Shown: one piece after another, positions 52,367-61,323 of the stretch | Numbering within the stretch: the stretch's first letter is position 1 | How the letters are laid out: each line of letters begins with the position of its first letter | Source of the DNA: Algibacter mikhailovii | GTDB lineage: Bacteria; Bacteroidota; Bacteroidia; Flavobacteriales; Flavobacteriaceae | NCBI RefSeq assembly: GCF_014651495.1 | Contig: NZ_BMWZ01000007.1 | Location: 124,001 to 188,000, forward strand | DNA: 64,000 bases | Direction: 5' to 3' | The notes under the pieces: generated by a model | Told to the model about the DNA's origin: nothing | Database searches by the model: none | What the model saw: the letters and a program-made list of their open reading frames with translations, nothing else | Translations under genes and position numbers: made by a program

Positions 52367-54017
52367 TTGTTATAGGTAATTCAATTTCAAAAGTGGTCAT
52401 TCCGTTTTTAGAATCTATTTGTATTTTTCCATCACAAATTTCTACGCGTTCTCGAATATTAACTATTCCTGAACCCAATTTTACTTTTTTAAGGTCAAAA
52501 CCTTTACCGTTATCAAAATAAAAAAAGGATACAAAATCATCAAACTCAGACAGTGTAATTCTTATTTTATTGGCATCGGCATGCTTTAAGGCATTGTTTA
52601 TAAGTTCTTGACCAATTCTAAAAATATTAATTTTTTGAGTCTTAGATAGTTTACTCTTATCTTTTTTAGTTAGATCTTCAAAAACAATATCTATATCTGT
52701 GGATGCATTAACACTTTCTACAAAATTAGACAACACGGCTCCTACCCCAAAATCATTTATTGCCGATGGCATTAAGGCATTAGACATTAATCTAACTTCC
52801 TTTATAGTGGAGTCTACAGCTTTTAGCATGACCTTTTTGTGCTCAATACTTTCAACTTTATTCTCAATATAAAACTTCAATGTTGTAAGAAGGGGACCAA
52901 GACCATCATGTAATTCCATAGAAAGCCTTTGTCTTTCTTTTTCTAAACCATCTACAAGTAAGCGCTTTGCATGCAAGCGATTTTTATTTTCTTTGTTCCT
53001 AAATTCTCGCAGTTTATCGCGCATTTTTATCAAACTCTTACCTAAAATATCGTTTTCACTTTTTGGTTGGTACTGGCTACTTAAATTCATATCGCCAATT
53101 TCATTAGAGAATGCAACAGCCCCTTGAAGCGATTTTTTTAACTGAGCTAATGCCTCGAACATCTCCTTCATTTCATTAGAAATCTTATAAAATGCCTTGT
53201 TTTGCTCATAATTCCCAGCTGCCATAATCTTTAAGCTTTCCTGCATATTCATAATGGGCACGGTTATTAATCTTGTAAGAAATAAAGATAGAATTATAGC
53301 AATAAGCATAACCACAACAATCAAACCTAGCAGTCTAATTCTCAATTTTTTCAGTGGTGCTGTCACCTCACCTATATCAATTTCAGAAAGGATAACTAAT
53401 TTCAATTTAGAAATTTCTATTAGACCGTAAGCACTGTAAACTTTCACGGCTCTATAGTCCGGAAAAACACCTCTTTCAGTTTTACCAGAAAAAGCATCCT
53501 TAACTCCTATGGTTTCTACCTTAATTGTTCCTGGGGATTTAGTTGGGAAAAACCGAGAAGGCGATCTCATAAAATAGTCCTCTCCTACCAAATAGGACTC
53601 TCCACTATTGCCCATTCCCGTTCTTTCTAAAAGTATTTTTGTGATTTTATTCTCATCAATTCGCCTGGTTACTGTTTTATTATTTTTATTCGAAACTAAA
53701 ACAATAGCCGTTTTTCTTGAAGGGTCTAAAGGTGTTAAATCATATATTCCAGAAGTACCAAGAATTTCCTCTGGAATATCTAAATGCATTGTATTAAAAT
53801 GGTCTGTAGAATCTCTTGAAGCTAAAAAAGTGTTCCATTCGCTTTCTATTAAATCTTCAATCTGATTTTTTTTTAAGGTTTTAATGGAGTTTAACTGAAG
53901 AAGAATACGTTCGTCAATTGCCTTAGAAAATTGATTGTAAAACGTAAAAGACAATAATATCACGACTATAAACACCAAGCCATTTGTTATTATTAAGATG
54001 AGGGATTTTATGCTCAT
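52359..54017 (-). CDS. Membrane sensor histidine kinase (HisKA_3 type)
   Basis: Sensor kinase of 552 residues. Membrane helix at about 6-27, an extracytoplasmic sensing domain of about 200 residues (with TGNSGESYLVGEDYFMRSPS-like GMGNSGESYLVGEDYFM, a pattern seen in cache domains), second helix at about 228-250, a HAMP linker, a coiled region, then the dimerisation helix ERQRLSMELHDGLGPLLTTL with the phosphoacceptor histidine, and a C-terminal ATPase domain (ELINNALKHADANKI, FYFDNGKGFD, LGSGIVNIRERV). It is coupled to the NarL-type regulator. The signal is unknown. Confidence 0.93.
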   Translation of the reverse strand: MSIKSLILIITNGLVFIVVILLSFTFYNQFSKAIDERILLQLNSIKTLKKNQIEDLIESEWNTFLASRDSTDHFNTMHLDIPEEILGTSGIYDLTPLDPSRKTAIVLVSNKNNKTVTRRIDENKITKILLERTGMGNSGESYLVGEDYFMRSPSRFFPTKSPGTIKVETIGVKDAFSGKTERGVFPDYRAVKVYSAYGLIEISKLKLVILSEIDIGEVTAPLKKLRIRLLGLIVVVMLIAIILSLFLTRLITVPIMNMQESLKIMAAGNYEQNKAFYKISNEMKEMFEALAQLKKSLQGAVAFSNEIGDMNLSSQYQPKSENDILGKSLIKMRDKLREFRNKENKNRLHAKRLLVDGLEKERQRLSMELHDGLGPLLTTLKFYIENKVESIEHKKVMLKAVDSTIKEVRLMSNALMPSAINDFGVGAVLSNFVESVNASTDIDIVFEDLTKKDKSKLSKTQKINIFRIGQELINNALKHADANKIRITLSEFDDFVSFFYFDNGKGFDLKKVKLGSGIVNIRERVEICDGKIQIDSKNGMTTFEIELPITNE

Positions 54018-54161
54018 TTGTAATACAAGTTGAAAAACTAAAGTTAATATAAAATATCAATTATTGCTTTAGCATTTACTACCCAGAAGATCGAATATAC
54101 AGGTCCATTTAAATGTAACAAGGCCAAGTTTATAAATCAAAACATAGAAAGGTATATCATG

Positions 54162-55325
54162 CTACTGTTTAAACGGATGACGTTCTTCCCAATCATTCTT
54201 GGGGTTCATTAGACCAAAAACAGGCCTCAATAACGTATTTAGAAAACCGTTTGTATGTTTCATATACATTTCCATGGTGTGTGGTTTTGCACCCACCGAA
54301 CTTTTAATGGCCATAGCCGTACGAGCATATACAATAGCGGAAAACTGTTGGTCTATTCCAAATTTAAGCATATCGTACAACATATTTAAATAGAGCTGAT
54401 TGTTATACTGATGCTGAGAATCATAGCCTAGAAAATAGGTTTCTAAATGTTTGTTATTCAAGATTAGGGTATAAAAACCAACCAACTTACCCTCAAAATA
54501 ATAAGCAAATACTTTAAATGCATCTCCCAAACACGACTTCATAGTATAAAAATGATTTACTGGTAAAATAAAGCTGTTAAACTTGGCATTATTACAAACA
54601 TTTAAATATAATTTGTGCAGCTGTGTGTTATTAGATGATATGGCATCCATGTCTAATTCAACCGAACTTATATTCGCCAATTTCTTTTTAGAACGCTTAT
54701 ACCTATCCCTATATTTTTTCTTCAAATCAGAAACATAATCCTCAATACTCATCCAATCGCGCTGCAAATCAAGAATCATATTAGGCTGCACTGAGACTTT
54801 ATGCAGATTCAACTTTTCGAACTGCTTAATACGCTTCAATTTAGAGTTCTTTGTAAAGAAATCCTTAAGTAAAATCATTCGGATAGTTTTACCTTGTTTC
54901 TTTTTAATTTCGTTTTTAAGCGTTTTTAAGGCCTTAAAAACCAATTCAAAGTACTCTGCGTCTGTTATATTATTTTCATTAAAATATAAAGCGTGTTGAC
55001 CTGTGTGCGTTAAATTTCCAACCACCAAAATGTTTCCTTTTAAAACTTTAGAAACGGTCTTTTGAAAAAACTCTTTAACGCAGGACACCTGTGTTTTCCT
55101 AAACATGTCATTCAAATATAATTTAACACGTTGCACAAGGGCAACACCAACAAGTATATTATCATTAAAAACACCTAAATAAAACAATTCTATATTTTCT
55201 GGAGCCCCCTTTTCAAGTGCGTTCAAATATTTTGATTGCAGAAAAATATCATGCAGTACCAATTCATCCCAAGATGCTGGTAGATCCTCACTAGAATAAT
55301 AAATTTGAATTGTTTTCAATAGCAA
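54162..55325 (-). CDS. GNAT/FemAB-like acyltransferase-fold protein
   Basis: Protein of 387 residues resembling the FemAB/BioF2-like branch of the GNAT fold. Segments such as LKKKYRDRYKRSKKKLA (central basic helix), YYFEGKLVGFYTLIL and ETYFLGYDSQHQYNNQLYLN are typical of the second GNAT half. These proteins transfer aminoacyl or acyl groups, for example to cell-wall or lipid substrates. No ATG exists before residue 74; TTG at 55325 or TTG at 55319 must serve as start. Both lie in the T run of the terminator of the upstream gene, an odd arrangement. Cytoplasmic, no signal peptide. Substrate unknown. Confidence 0.7.
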   Translation of the reverse strand: MLLKTIQIYYSSEDLPASWDELVLHDIFLQSKYLNALEKGAPENIELFYLGVFNDNILVGVALVQRVKLYLNDMFRKTQVSCVKEFFQKTVSKVLKGNILVVGNLTHTGQHALYFNENNITDAEYFELVFKALKTLKNEIKKKQGKTIRMILLKDFFTKNSKLKRIKQFEKLNLHKVSVQPNMILDLQRDWMSIEDYVSDLKKKYRDRYKRSKKKLANISSVELDMDAISSNNTQLHKLYLNVCNNAKFNSFILPVNHFYTMKSCLGDAFKVFAYYFEGKLVGFYTLILNNKHLETYFLGYDSQHQYNNQLYLNMLYDMLKFGIDQQFSAIVYARTAMAIKSSVGAKPHTMEMYMKHTNGFLNTLLRPVFGLMNPKNDWEERHPFKQ

Positions 55326-55359
55326 AAAAAAAGACTGAAGTTTAAAATACTCAGTCTTT
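55324..55359 (-). terminator. Terminator after the DUF1761 gene, overlapping the next gene's start
   Basis: Nine-base stem (55330-55338 with 55351-55359), 12-base loop, followed on the minus strand by a run of nine or more T. It ends at the TTG start region of the GNAT-like gene. Confidence 0.65.
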
Positions 55360-55383
55360 AAATGTATTTATAGTTTACAAAAA

Positions 55384-55863
55384 TTATCTCCAACCACAAA
55401 TAATAGCACCCATGACACCCATTGTTAAAATCCAATAGCCACTATTAATTAGAATATATTTAGCACTTTTTCTTTCAAATAAGGCATTTGTCCCTAAAAT
55501 TGGTAAAGCAATAAATATACCCCCAATTATACCATGAAATGCACCATGTTTGAAGGTTCTAAATTCATTAGCATAATCACTCATAAAAGTTTCATAAGAC
55601 GGCAATATTCCTAATTCACCTTGGACAAGGCTATATGCTCCCATCTGGTGTATTGTAATTGACATTAAAGACATGGCTAATAAAATGGCGAATATTAATG
55701 CCATTATAAAAATCTTTGCCATATTAGCACCATTCATCTTCTCTTCGGTCATCTCAGCTTCTTTCATCCAAGCTTTGCCAAATACCTTAGGATTATACCA
55801 AATAAAACCCACTACTAGTGCAGAAAAAGCTGCAGCAATTATTGCTAAAAAATTAATTTCCAT
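55384..55863 (-). CDS. DUF1761 family membrane protein
   Basis: Protein of 159 residues with four predicted membrane helices. The family signature FLAIIAAAFSALVVGFIWYN, followed by FGKAWMKEAEMTEEKM, is clear; the remainder includes FKHGAFHGIIGGIFIALPI and a final helix ending CGWR. Function unknown. It is a single-gene unit closed by the hairpin at 55324. Confidence 0.9.
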   Translation of the reverse strand: MEINFLAIIAAAFSALVVGFIWYNPKVFGKAWMKEAEMTEEKMNGANMAKIFIMALIFAILLAMSLMSITIHQMGAYSLVQGELGILPSYETFMSDYANEFRTFKHGAFHGIIGGIFIALPILGTNALFERKSAKYILINSGYWILTMGVMGAIICGWR

Positions 55864-55936
55864 GATAAATATTAGTTTAGTCAGTAGTTAAATATAACTA
55901 AAAAATACTACTAGTGCATTCAAACAATATGTTTTG

Positions 55937-57478
55937 CTAGTTAAGACTTCTAAAAACACTTAAATTATTCTTATAATCCATCCCCTCTACTTTAATAAGG
56001 TCCAACAAGCTATGATATATGACATCCGTAGAAAAGACCTTTTCTTTATTCTTTTTTAATGCTTCAATTTTATCCGGATATAATTTTCGATATGCTTCAG
56101 AATACCAGACTAGCATGGCTGGGTTTTTACAAGCATCTATATCCTGAGCATGTAACCATTTTCCATTTTCTCCAAGTGCCTCTCCATGATCAGAAATATA
56201 AATCAAAACTACAGGTTCATCAATATTATCCAGACTGCCAATAATACTATTTAGAAAAAAGTCAAGATATAGTATGGTATTGTCATATGAATTAATAATT
56301 TGCTCTGCCTCTAATGACGGAATGTGCTTAGAATCCATTACAGGTTGAAACACTCTAAATATATCTCTGTAACGGTTTTCATACCACCAATGGCTTCCTA
56401 TCATATGTAAACTATATAATCCGCGTTGTTTTTTTATAATTTCTTTTTTAAAGGGAGGTAAAAGATTTTCATCTAGAACCTTATTGAAGCTGTAAACCGA
56501 CCTCAAACTATCTACCAATACTACAGCTTTATTTGTTTTAACAAGGCTCTCATAGCTCACTTCTAATTCCTGATTGCCAAACCAAACAGTATTAAAATTG
56601 CAGGAATTATAAACATCATAAACTGAAACGAGTTTATTTAAAGGGTTTGTATTTATACTTGCGCTGCTAATAATTCGCGGTAGACTAGACCCAGTGTATG
56701 TGTGCGGTGTATAAATATTTTGAAAACTAACAATATTTTTTATTTTACTTATCAAAGGAGTAGTCTGTCTTTTGTAACCATTAATCCCTAAATGATCTGC
56801 CCGAACAGTTTCTCCTAATACCAGTATCACCTTTAAGCTGTCTATTGGACTATTGATTTCTTTAGGAGCTTGAGCTAAAACATAATTAGGCTTTTCAAAA
56901 TAATCATTAAAACCAAAAAAAACACTGTAAGGTAACCTGCTTCTTAATGTTCCGTTTCTTCTTTTCTCAATAAAACTATAGCTAGATATTGAAATAAGAG
57001 ATATTACAACAAAAATCCATTTAATTTCTATAGGTTTAATTCGAGCATAATATCTATTAACAAAAAAAAGGACATTAAGTACAAAAACAATATATACAAT
57101 GTACTGTACAGATAATAAATCAAAAACAATAGACGGTTTTGTTTCCATAACCACAGTAACTAACGATTGAGTTACAGAAATATCTTGAGTAAACACCCAA
57201 AAAGAAAACAAAGACAAAACAAAAAATACTGGACAAAACACAAACCTAAAAATCCATTTATTCAAAGTAATTAAGTATAAATACCCCGATATTGAAAACT
57301 GCAATAAAATAATATGAATAGTATATAATGCCCGATCCTTAAATCCAGATAAAGGAATATGAACATAGGATGCCAGTGAAATAAAAAAAACAACTAAACA
57401 GTTTAATATTAAGTAGAAATATATCTGACTTTTATACTTTTTAAAAAAAAGAAATATGTTACTTTTTAATTTTTCCAT
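55937..57478 (-). CDS. Phosphoethanolamine transferase-like protein (sulfatase fold)
   Basis: Inner-membrane enzyme of 513 residues of the EptA/CptA group, which moves phosphoethanolamine from a phospholipid to lipid A, core sugars or other surface glycans. Five membrane helices occupy residues 20-170. The periplasmic domain starts with ILVLGETVRADHLGINGY, in which T224 is the expected nucleophile, and has YISDHGEALGENGKWLHA near the C-terminus for zinc binding. It overlaps the acyltransferase gene upstream by 20 bases, so both probably act on the same surface structure. The frame shows no defect. Confidence 0.88.
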   Translation of the reverse strand: MEKLKSNIFLFFKKYKSQIYFYLILNCLVVFFISLASYVHIPLSGFKDRALYTIHIILLQFSISGYLYLITLNKWIFRFVFCPVFFVLSLFSFWVFTQDISVTQSLVTVVMETKPSIVFDLLSVQYIVYIVFVLNVLFFVNRYYARIKPIEIKWIFVVISLISISSYSFIEKRRNGTLRSRLPYSVFFGFNDYFEKPNYVLAQAPKEINSPIDSLKVILVLGETVRADHLGINGYKRQTTPLISKIKNIVSFQNIYTPHTYTGSSLPRIISSASINTNPLNKLVSVYDVYNSCNFNTVWFGNQELEVSYESLVKTNKAVVLVDSLRSVYSFNKVLDENLLPPFKKEIIKKQRGLYSLHMIGSHWWYENRYRDIFRVFQPVMDSKHIPSLEAEQIINSYDNTILYLDFFLNSIIGSLDNIDEPVVLIYISDHGEALGENGKWLHAQDIDACKNPAMLVWYSEAYRKLYPDKIEALKKNKEKVFSTDVIYHSLLDLIKVEGMDYKNNLSVFRSLN

Positions 57479-58442
57479 TCAATATGGGTACATATTTATT
57501 AACAAAAACTATTACTGGCCAAATCAATAATATTTGAACAAAAACTAATCCAAGTTTTACAGGTTCACTAAAATTAAAACTACTTACTCCTACAATTATA
57601 AGCACCAATTTAATAACTGTCATAGCACGTAATTGAAGTGCCAACAAAGGGATTGTATTTCTTCCTAATAAAACAAAAAATCTGTTTTTTTTAATTTGTT
57701 TAAACAAAAGAAGTACAAAAAAAACACCTATAAAACCATTAAAAATAAATAAAGGAATGCATCCATATACCGATCTATACATATCAATTTTTGTGTTTAC
57801 CAAAGCGGTAAAAGTTAAAAGGAACAAACAAAAAATGAGTAATACAGTTTTTTTACCAGCAGTAAAGTCTATTAACTTTCTTTTCATGAAAAATCCTGGA
57901 ACATAAAAAATTAAAGAAACTAATGCGACATCAAAACTCCATGGCAACCTAAAATAGAAATAATGAGAATAAAGAAACCCGGTAACAATTAAGATCAATA
58001 CTATGAATAACTGAACTTTTAAATTATTTATAAATTGGACAAAATAAAAAATTAAAAAAGTCAAAAAAATAGCCGGTAAAAACCACATAGGAATACCCCA
58101 ATCCATAAACCTAACATCACCTTGAGCATAGAAAACACCTAATAAACCTTCAAGAGGATCCAAATTCTTATGTACACTCTCTCCAAAATGTAAACCAATT
58201 GTAACCCAAAACAAGTAAAGCAAAAAACTCCAAATAAAATAAGGTATTAAAATACTTTTTGCTCTTTTTACAATGTCTTTCTTTTTTATTTCTTTGGGAT
58301 GAAACATTCCAGCAATAAAGAAAAAAAGAGGAATATGAAAACTATAAATATATGATTCTGAAAACGGAAAATTATGTCCATAGACAACTAGGAAAATACC
58401 TAAACCCCTTGCTCCATCAACCCAATCATATCTCTTATACAT
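57459..58442 (-). CDS. Acyltransferase 3 family membrane protein
   Basis: Integral membrane O-acyltransferase of 327 residues with about ten helices. The N-terminus WVDGARGLGIFLVVYGHN contains the catalytic-type histidine, and SFHIPLFFFIAGMFHP follows as in fucose-4-O-acetylase-like proteins. The rest is helical with short loops, and WGIPMWFLPAIFLTFLIFYF is typical. It would acetylate or acylate a sugar of a surface glycan, using acyl-CoA from the cytoplasm. It starts 11 bases after the glnS stop and overlaps the phosphoethanolamine transferase gene; all three may be one operon. Confidence 0.88.
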   Translation of the reverse strand: MYKRYDWVDGARGLGIFLVVYGHNFPFSESYIYSFHIPLFFFIAGMFHPKEIKKKDIVKRAKSILIPYFIWSFLLYLFWVTIGLHFGESVHKNLDPLEGLLGVFYAQGDVRFMDWGIPMWFLPAIFLTFLIFYFVQFINNLKVQLFIVLILIVTGFLYSHYFYFRLPWSFDVALVSLIFYVPGFFMKRKLIDFTAGKKTVLLIFCLFLLTFTALVNTKIDMYRSVYGCIPLFIFNGFIGVFFVLLLFKQIKKNRFFVLLGRNTIPLLALQLRAMTVIKLVLIIVGVSSFNFSEPVKLGLVFVQILLIWPVIVFVNKYVPILNGKIKK

Positions 58443-58453
58443 TTAAAATTATG

Positions 58454-60454
58454 TTATAATGCCCTAGCTTCTGCAACCAACAACTCATTTTTATCATTTA
58501 TAGCTTTCTCCAAAAAAGCATTGACTTCGTCATTTTTAGTTTGCCCATTTTCTAATAAAACACCTAAAACGAGAGCCACTGCTATTCGTGTTCCTACCTT
58601 TTTTACTGCTGTATTAAAAAGTGGTTCCAACTCCTCATAACTCACATTTTTGGCCAATTCTAAAATCTCAGATTTTACTTTAAGCTGTTTGGCTTCGGGT
58701 AAATTGGTGTATTTTTTTCCTAACTGTTGTATGATATCAATCGCTTTGCGTTGCGACTTCTGTTGGTTCTGATTATTATTTTGTTTTACAGGTTGTTCTT
58801 GTTTTGGTTTTTGTTTTGCCCAAGAATCTCGCAGGCCAACCGTTTTATTAAAAATCAATTGCTCCTGAGTAGAATCATCATCTACATTAAAATATCCCAA
58901 TCGTTGAAATTGGAACCGCTCACCTGGTTTAGCTTCTTGCAAACTAGGCTCAACAAAGGCTTCTATTATTTTTAAAGAATTTGGATTAATAAAATCCATG
59001 AAATCCTTATCCTCATGGCTATCCGGTGCCTCATCATAAAACAATCTGTCATACTCCCTAACCTCTGCTTTTACAGCATGTGCCGTAGAGACCCAATGGA
59101 GAGTTCCTTTAACGCGTCTAGCAGTATCTTCAGAATAGGTACAATGAATTTCAACAACCTCCCCGTTAGAATCTTTAACAACGCTTTCAGCCTTTATAAT
59201 ATAAGCACTTTTCAATCTTACCTCACCACCAAGTTTTAATCTGAAAAACTTATTTCCTGCTTCCTCCTTAAAGTCGGTTTTCTCGATAAATAATTCCCTT
59301 GTAAACGGTATTTTTCTGAATCCTGCAGACTCATCCTCTTGATTGTTTTCTGTTTCAAACCATTCAACCTTATCTTTTGGGTAATTCGTAATGACAACTT
59401 TTACCGGGTTTAAAACTGCCATCACACGATGCGCTGTTTTATTTAAATCTTCACGAATACAAAACTCTAAAAGTGATACATCAATAATATTATCACGTCT
59501 AGCAACACCTACTGTTTCAACAAATTTTCTTATTGCTGCTGGTGTATAACCCCGTCTCCTAAGTCCAGAAATAGTAGGCATTCTAGGATCATCCCATCCA
59601 TTAACAACTCCGTCTTCAACCAATTTCAGTAATTTACGTTTACTCATTATGGTATAACTAAGGTTTAAGCGCGCAAATTCACGTTGCTTAGGTCTTAGCT
59701 TATTTAAATCTATAACTTGATCTAAGAACCAATCATAAAGTTCTCTGTGGGGTTTAAATTCTAAGGAACATAAAGAATGCGATATTTGTTCTATATAATC
59801 ACTTTCCCCATGTGTCCAATCATACATAGGGTAAATACACCAAGTATTGCCTGTTCTATGATGATCTTTCTTTAAAATACGATACATAATTGGGTCACGC
59901 ATCAACATATTGACATGTTGCATATCAATTTTTGCACGCAAAATATGAGCACCTTCTTCAAATTCACCCGCTTTCATTCGTTCAAATAAATCTAAATTTT
60001 CTGCAACCGACCTATTTCTGAATGGTCCATCTATACCTGGCTGGGTAGGTGTTCCTTTTTGTTCGGCCATAGCCTCACTAGACTGCGAATCCACATAAGC
60101 CTTACCGTGCTTAATCAAAAGTACAGCCCAATCATAAAGCTGTTGAAAATAATCTGAAGAAAATAATTCCTTATCCCATTGATATCCCAACCAAGCCACG
60201 TCTTTCTTTATGGCGTCAACGTACTCCTGCTCTTCCTTAGCCGGATTGGTATCATCAAAACGCAAATTTACAGGGGCATTATAATACTCCCCTAAACCAA
60301 AACTTATACCAATAGCTTTTGTATGTCCAATATGTAAATAACCATTGGGTTCTGGTGGAAACCTAAAACGTAAATTGTCTTTAGACATTCCATTGGCTAA
60401 ATCTTCTTCTATAATTTGCTCAATAAAATTGAGAGATTTTCTTTCTAGTGACAT
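58454..60454 (-). CDS. glnS: Glutamine-tRNA ligase with C-terminal extension
   Basis: Class I synthetase charging tRNA-Gln, 666 residues from the ATG (the frame extends to 60502 but MSLERKSLNFIEQII is the family start). HIGH-type motif RFPPEPNGYLHIGHTKA, substrate region RFDDTNPAKEEQEYV, KMSKS-type MSKRKLLKLV, then the beta-barrel anticodon-binding domains. A Gln/Lys/Asn-rich linker (about residues 545-570) leads to a helical extension of about 110 residues (AIDIIQQLGKKYTNLP, VGTRIAVALVLGVLLEN) absent from E. coli GlnS but common in Bacteroidota. The presence of GlnRS means tRNA-Gln is charged directly here. Confidence 0.95.
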   Translation of the reverse strand: MSLERKSLNFIEQIIEEDLANGMSKDNLRFRFPPEPNGYLHIGHTKAIGISFGLGEYYNAPVNLRFDDTNPAKEEQEYVDAIKKDVAWLGYQWDKELFSSDYFQQLYDWAVLLIKHGKAYVDSQSSEAMAEQKGTPTQPGIDGPFRNRSVAENLDLFERMKAGEFEEGAHILRAKIDMQHVNMLMRDPIMYRILKKDHHRTGNTWCIYPMYDWTHGESDYIEQISHSLCSLEFKPHRELYDWFLDQVIDLNKLRPKQREFARLNLSYTIMSKRKLLKLVEDGVVNGWDDPRMPTISGLRRRGYTPAAIRKFVETVGVARRDNIIDVSLLEFCIREDLNKTAHRVMAVLNPVKVVITNYPKDKVEWFETENNQEDESAGFRKIPFTRELFIEKTDFKEEAGNKFFRLKLGGEVRLKSAYIIKAESVVKDSNGEVVEIHCTYSEDTARRVKGTLHWVSTAHAVKAEVREYDRLFYDEAPDSHEDKDFMDFINPNSLKIIEAFVEPSLQEAKPGERFQFQRLGYFNVDDDSTQEQLIFNKTVGLRDSWAKQKPKQEQPVKQNNNQNQQKSQRKAIDIIQQLGKKYTNLPEAKQLKVKSEILELAKNVSYEELEPLFNTAVKKVGTRIAVALVLGVLLENGQTKNDEVNAFLEKAINDKNELLVAEARAL

Positions 60455-60595
60455 GAACTGAAGTATTTCAACTAAATAAGCACCAAAATTACGGAAATTC
60501 AAGTTAATTTAGCCTAAATTCTGTGATAAGCGTAACAAACATTTAATTCATTATACTTATACATCAAACAGTATAAACTATAAAGAATTTAAACT

Positions 60596-60805
60596 ATGGA
60601 AAACCTTAAGTATTCTTGTCCTAAATGTCATAACAAGACTTACAAAGTAGGACAAATGAGAGCAACAGGTGGTACTTTTTCAAAAATTTTTGATATTCAA
60701 AATCAAAAGTTTACATCGGTTACATGCCAACGTTGTACCTATACAGAATTTTACAAAACTAAAACAAGTGCAATAAGTAATGTTTTTGATTTTTTTACAA
60801 GCTAA
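60596..60805 (+). CDS. Small zinc-ribbon protein
   Basis: Protein of 69 residues with two CxxC knuckles, CPKCH at residues 8-12 and CQRC near 44-47, separated by a Gly/Phe-rich stretch (MRATGGTFSKIFDIQNQKF). It matches the small zinc-ribbon nucleic-acid-binding-like proteins found widely. Its TAA shares one base with the ATG of folB (TAATG), so the two are translationally coupled. Function unknown. Confidence 0.85.
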   Translation: MENLKYSCPKCHNKTYKVGQMRATGGTFSKIFDIQNQKFTSVTCQRCTYTEFYKTKTSAISNVFDFFTS

Positions 60806-61167
60806 TGGGACTAATTAAAGTAGAAAATATTCGTGTTTTTGCCTATCATGGATGTTTAAAAGAAGAAACTAAAATAGGTAGTGATTATAGTGTTGATTTA
60901 GAAGTTAAGGCTAATTTAAAAACCTCATCAAAAACGGACAAACTAGACGATACTGTTGATTATGTCTTTTTAAACCGGATTATAAAAGAAGAGATGAACA
61001 TCCCTTCTGCCCTGTTGGAACATGTTGCAAAACGTATTCTAAAAAGAATTTTTAAGGAAGACAACATGGTCACAAAAGCAACTGTCTGGGTAAGTAAATT
61101 AAACCCCCCAATTGGTGGAGATGTTGAGCGGGTTACCATAAAAATGACCAATAGGCGTAAAAAGTAA
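60805..61167 (+). CDS. folB: Dihydroneopterin aldolase
   Basis: Folate synthesis enzyme that converts dihydroneopterin to hydroxymethyl-dihydropterin and glycolaldehyde, 120 residues as expected. Conserved motifs are VFAYHGCLKEETKIGSDY with the active-site Glu, DDTVDYVFLN, and the C-terminal WVSKLNPPIGGDVERV with the catalytic lysine region. Coupled to the zinc-ribbon gene; followed by the tRNA-Cys promoter. Confidence 0.95.
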   Translation: MGLIKVENIRVFAYHGCLKEETKIGSDYSVDLEVKANLKTSSKTDKLDDTVDYVFLNRIIKEEMNIPSALLEHVAKRILKRIFKEDNMVTKATVWVSKLNPPIGGDVERVTIKMTNRRKK

Positions 61168-61198
61168 TTTATATGTAAGGTAAAATGACTTTTTTTTT

Positions 61199-61206
61199 TA
61201 CATTTG
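61199..61206 (+). promoter_or_regulatory. Flavobacterial -7 box (TACATTTG) for tRNA-Cys
   Basis: Perfect TAnnTTTG match ending ten bases before the first tRNA base, an ideal distance for a stable RNA promoter. Confidence 0.65.
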
Positions 61207-61216
61207 CAGCATTAAT

Positions 61217-61287
61217 GGCGTCGTGGCCGAGTGGCTAGGCAGAGGTCTGCAAAACCTTCTACAGCGGTTCGAATCCGCTCGACGCCT
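61217..61287 (+). tRNA. tRNA-Cys (GCA)
   Basis: Seventy-one bases fold into a cloverleaf: acceptor arms GGCGTCG and CGACGCC (61217-61223 with 61280-61286), D arm in GCCGAGTGGCTAGGC, anticodon arm GAGGT CTGCAAA ACCTT with anticodon GCA at 61249-61251, and a T arm with GGTTCGAATCC. The discriminator base is T (61287), as expected for tRNA-Cys. CCA is not encoded. It stands alone with its own promoter and terminator. Confidence 0.97.
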
Positions 61288-61291
61288 CAAG

Positions 61292-61323
61292 AAGCTTTCA
61301 GTTTATTCTGAAAGCTTTTTTTA
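61292..61323 (+). terminator. Rho-independent terminator after tRNA-Cys
   Basis: Ten-base perfect stem (61292-61301 with 61308-61317), six-base loop and a T run, five bases beyond the tRNA 3' end. It reaches the last codon of the LysE-type gene on the other strand. Confidence 0.85.

Noticed and set aside
61217-61287. tRNA-Cys as integration site of a mobile element
   Set aside because: No integrase, no direct repeat of the tRNA 3' end and only housekeeping genes follow.
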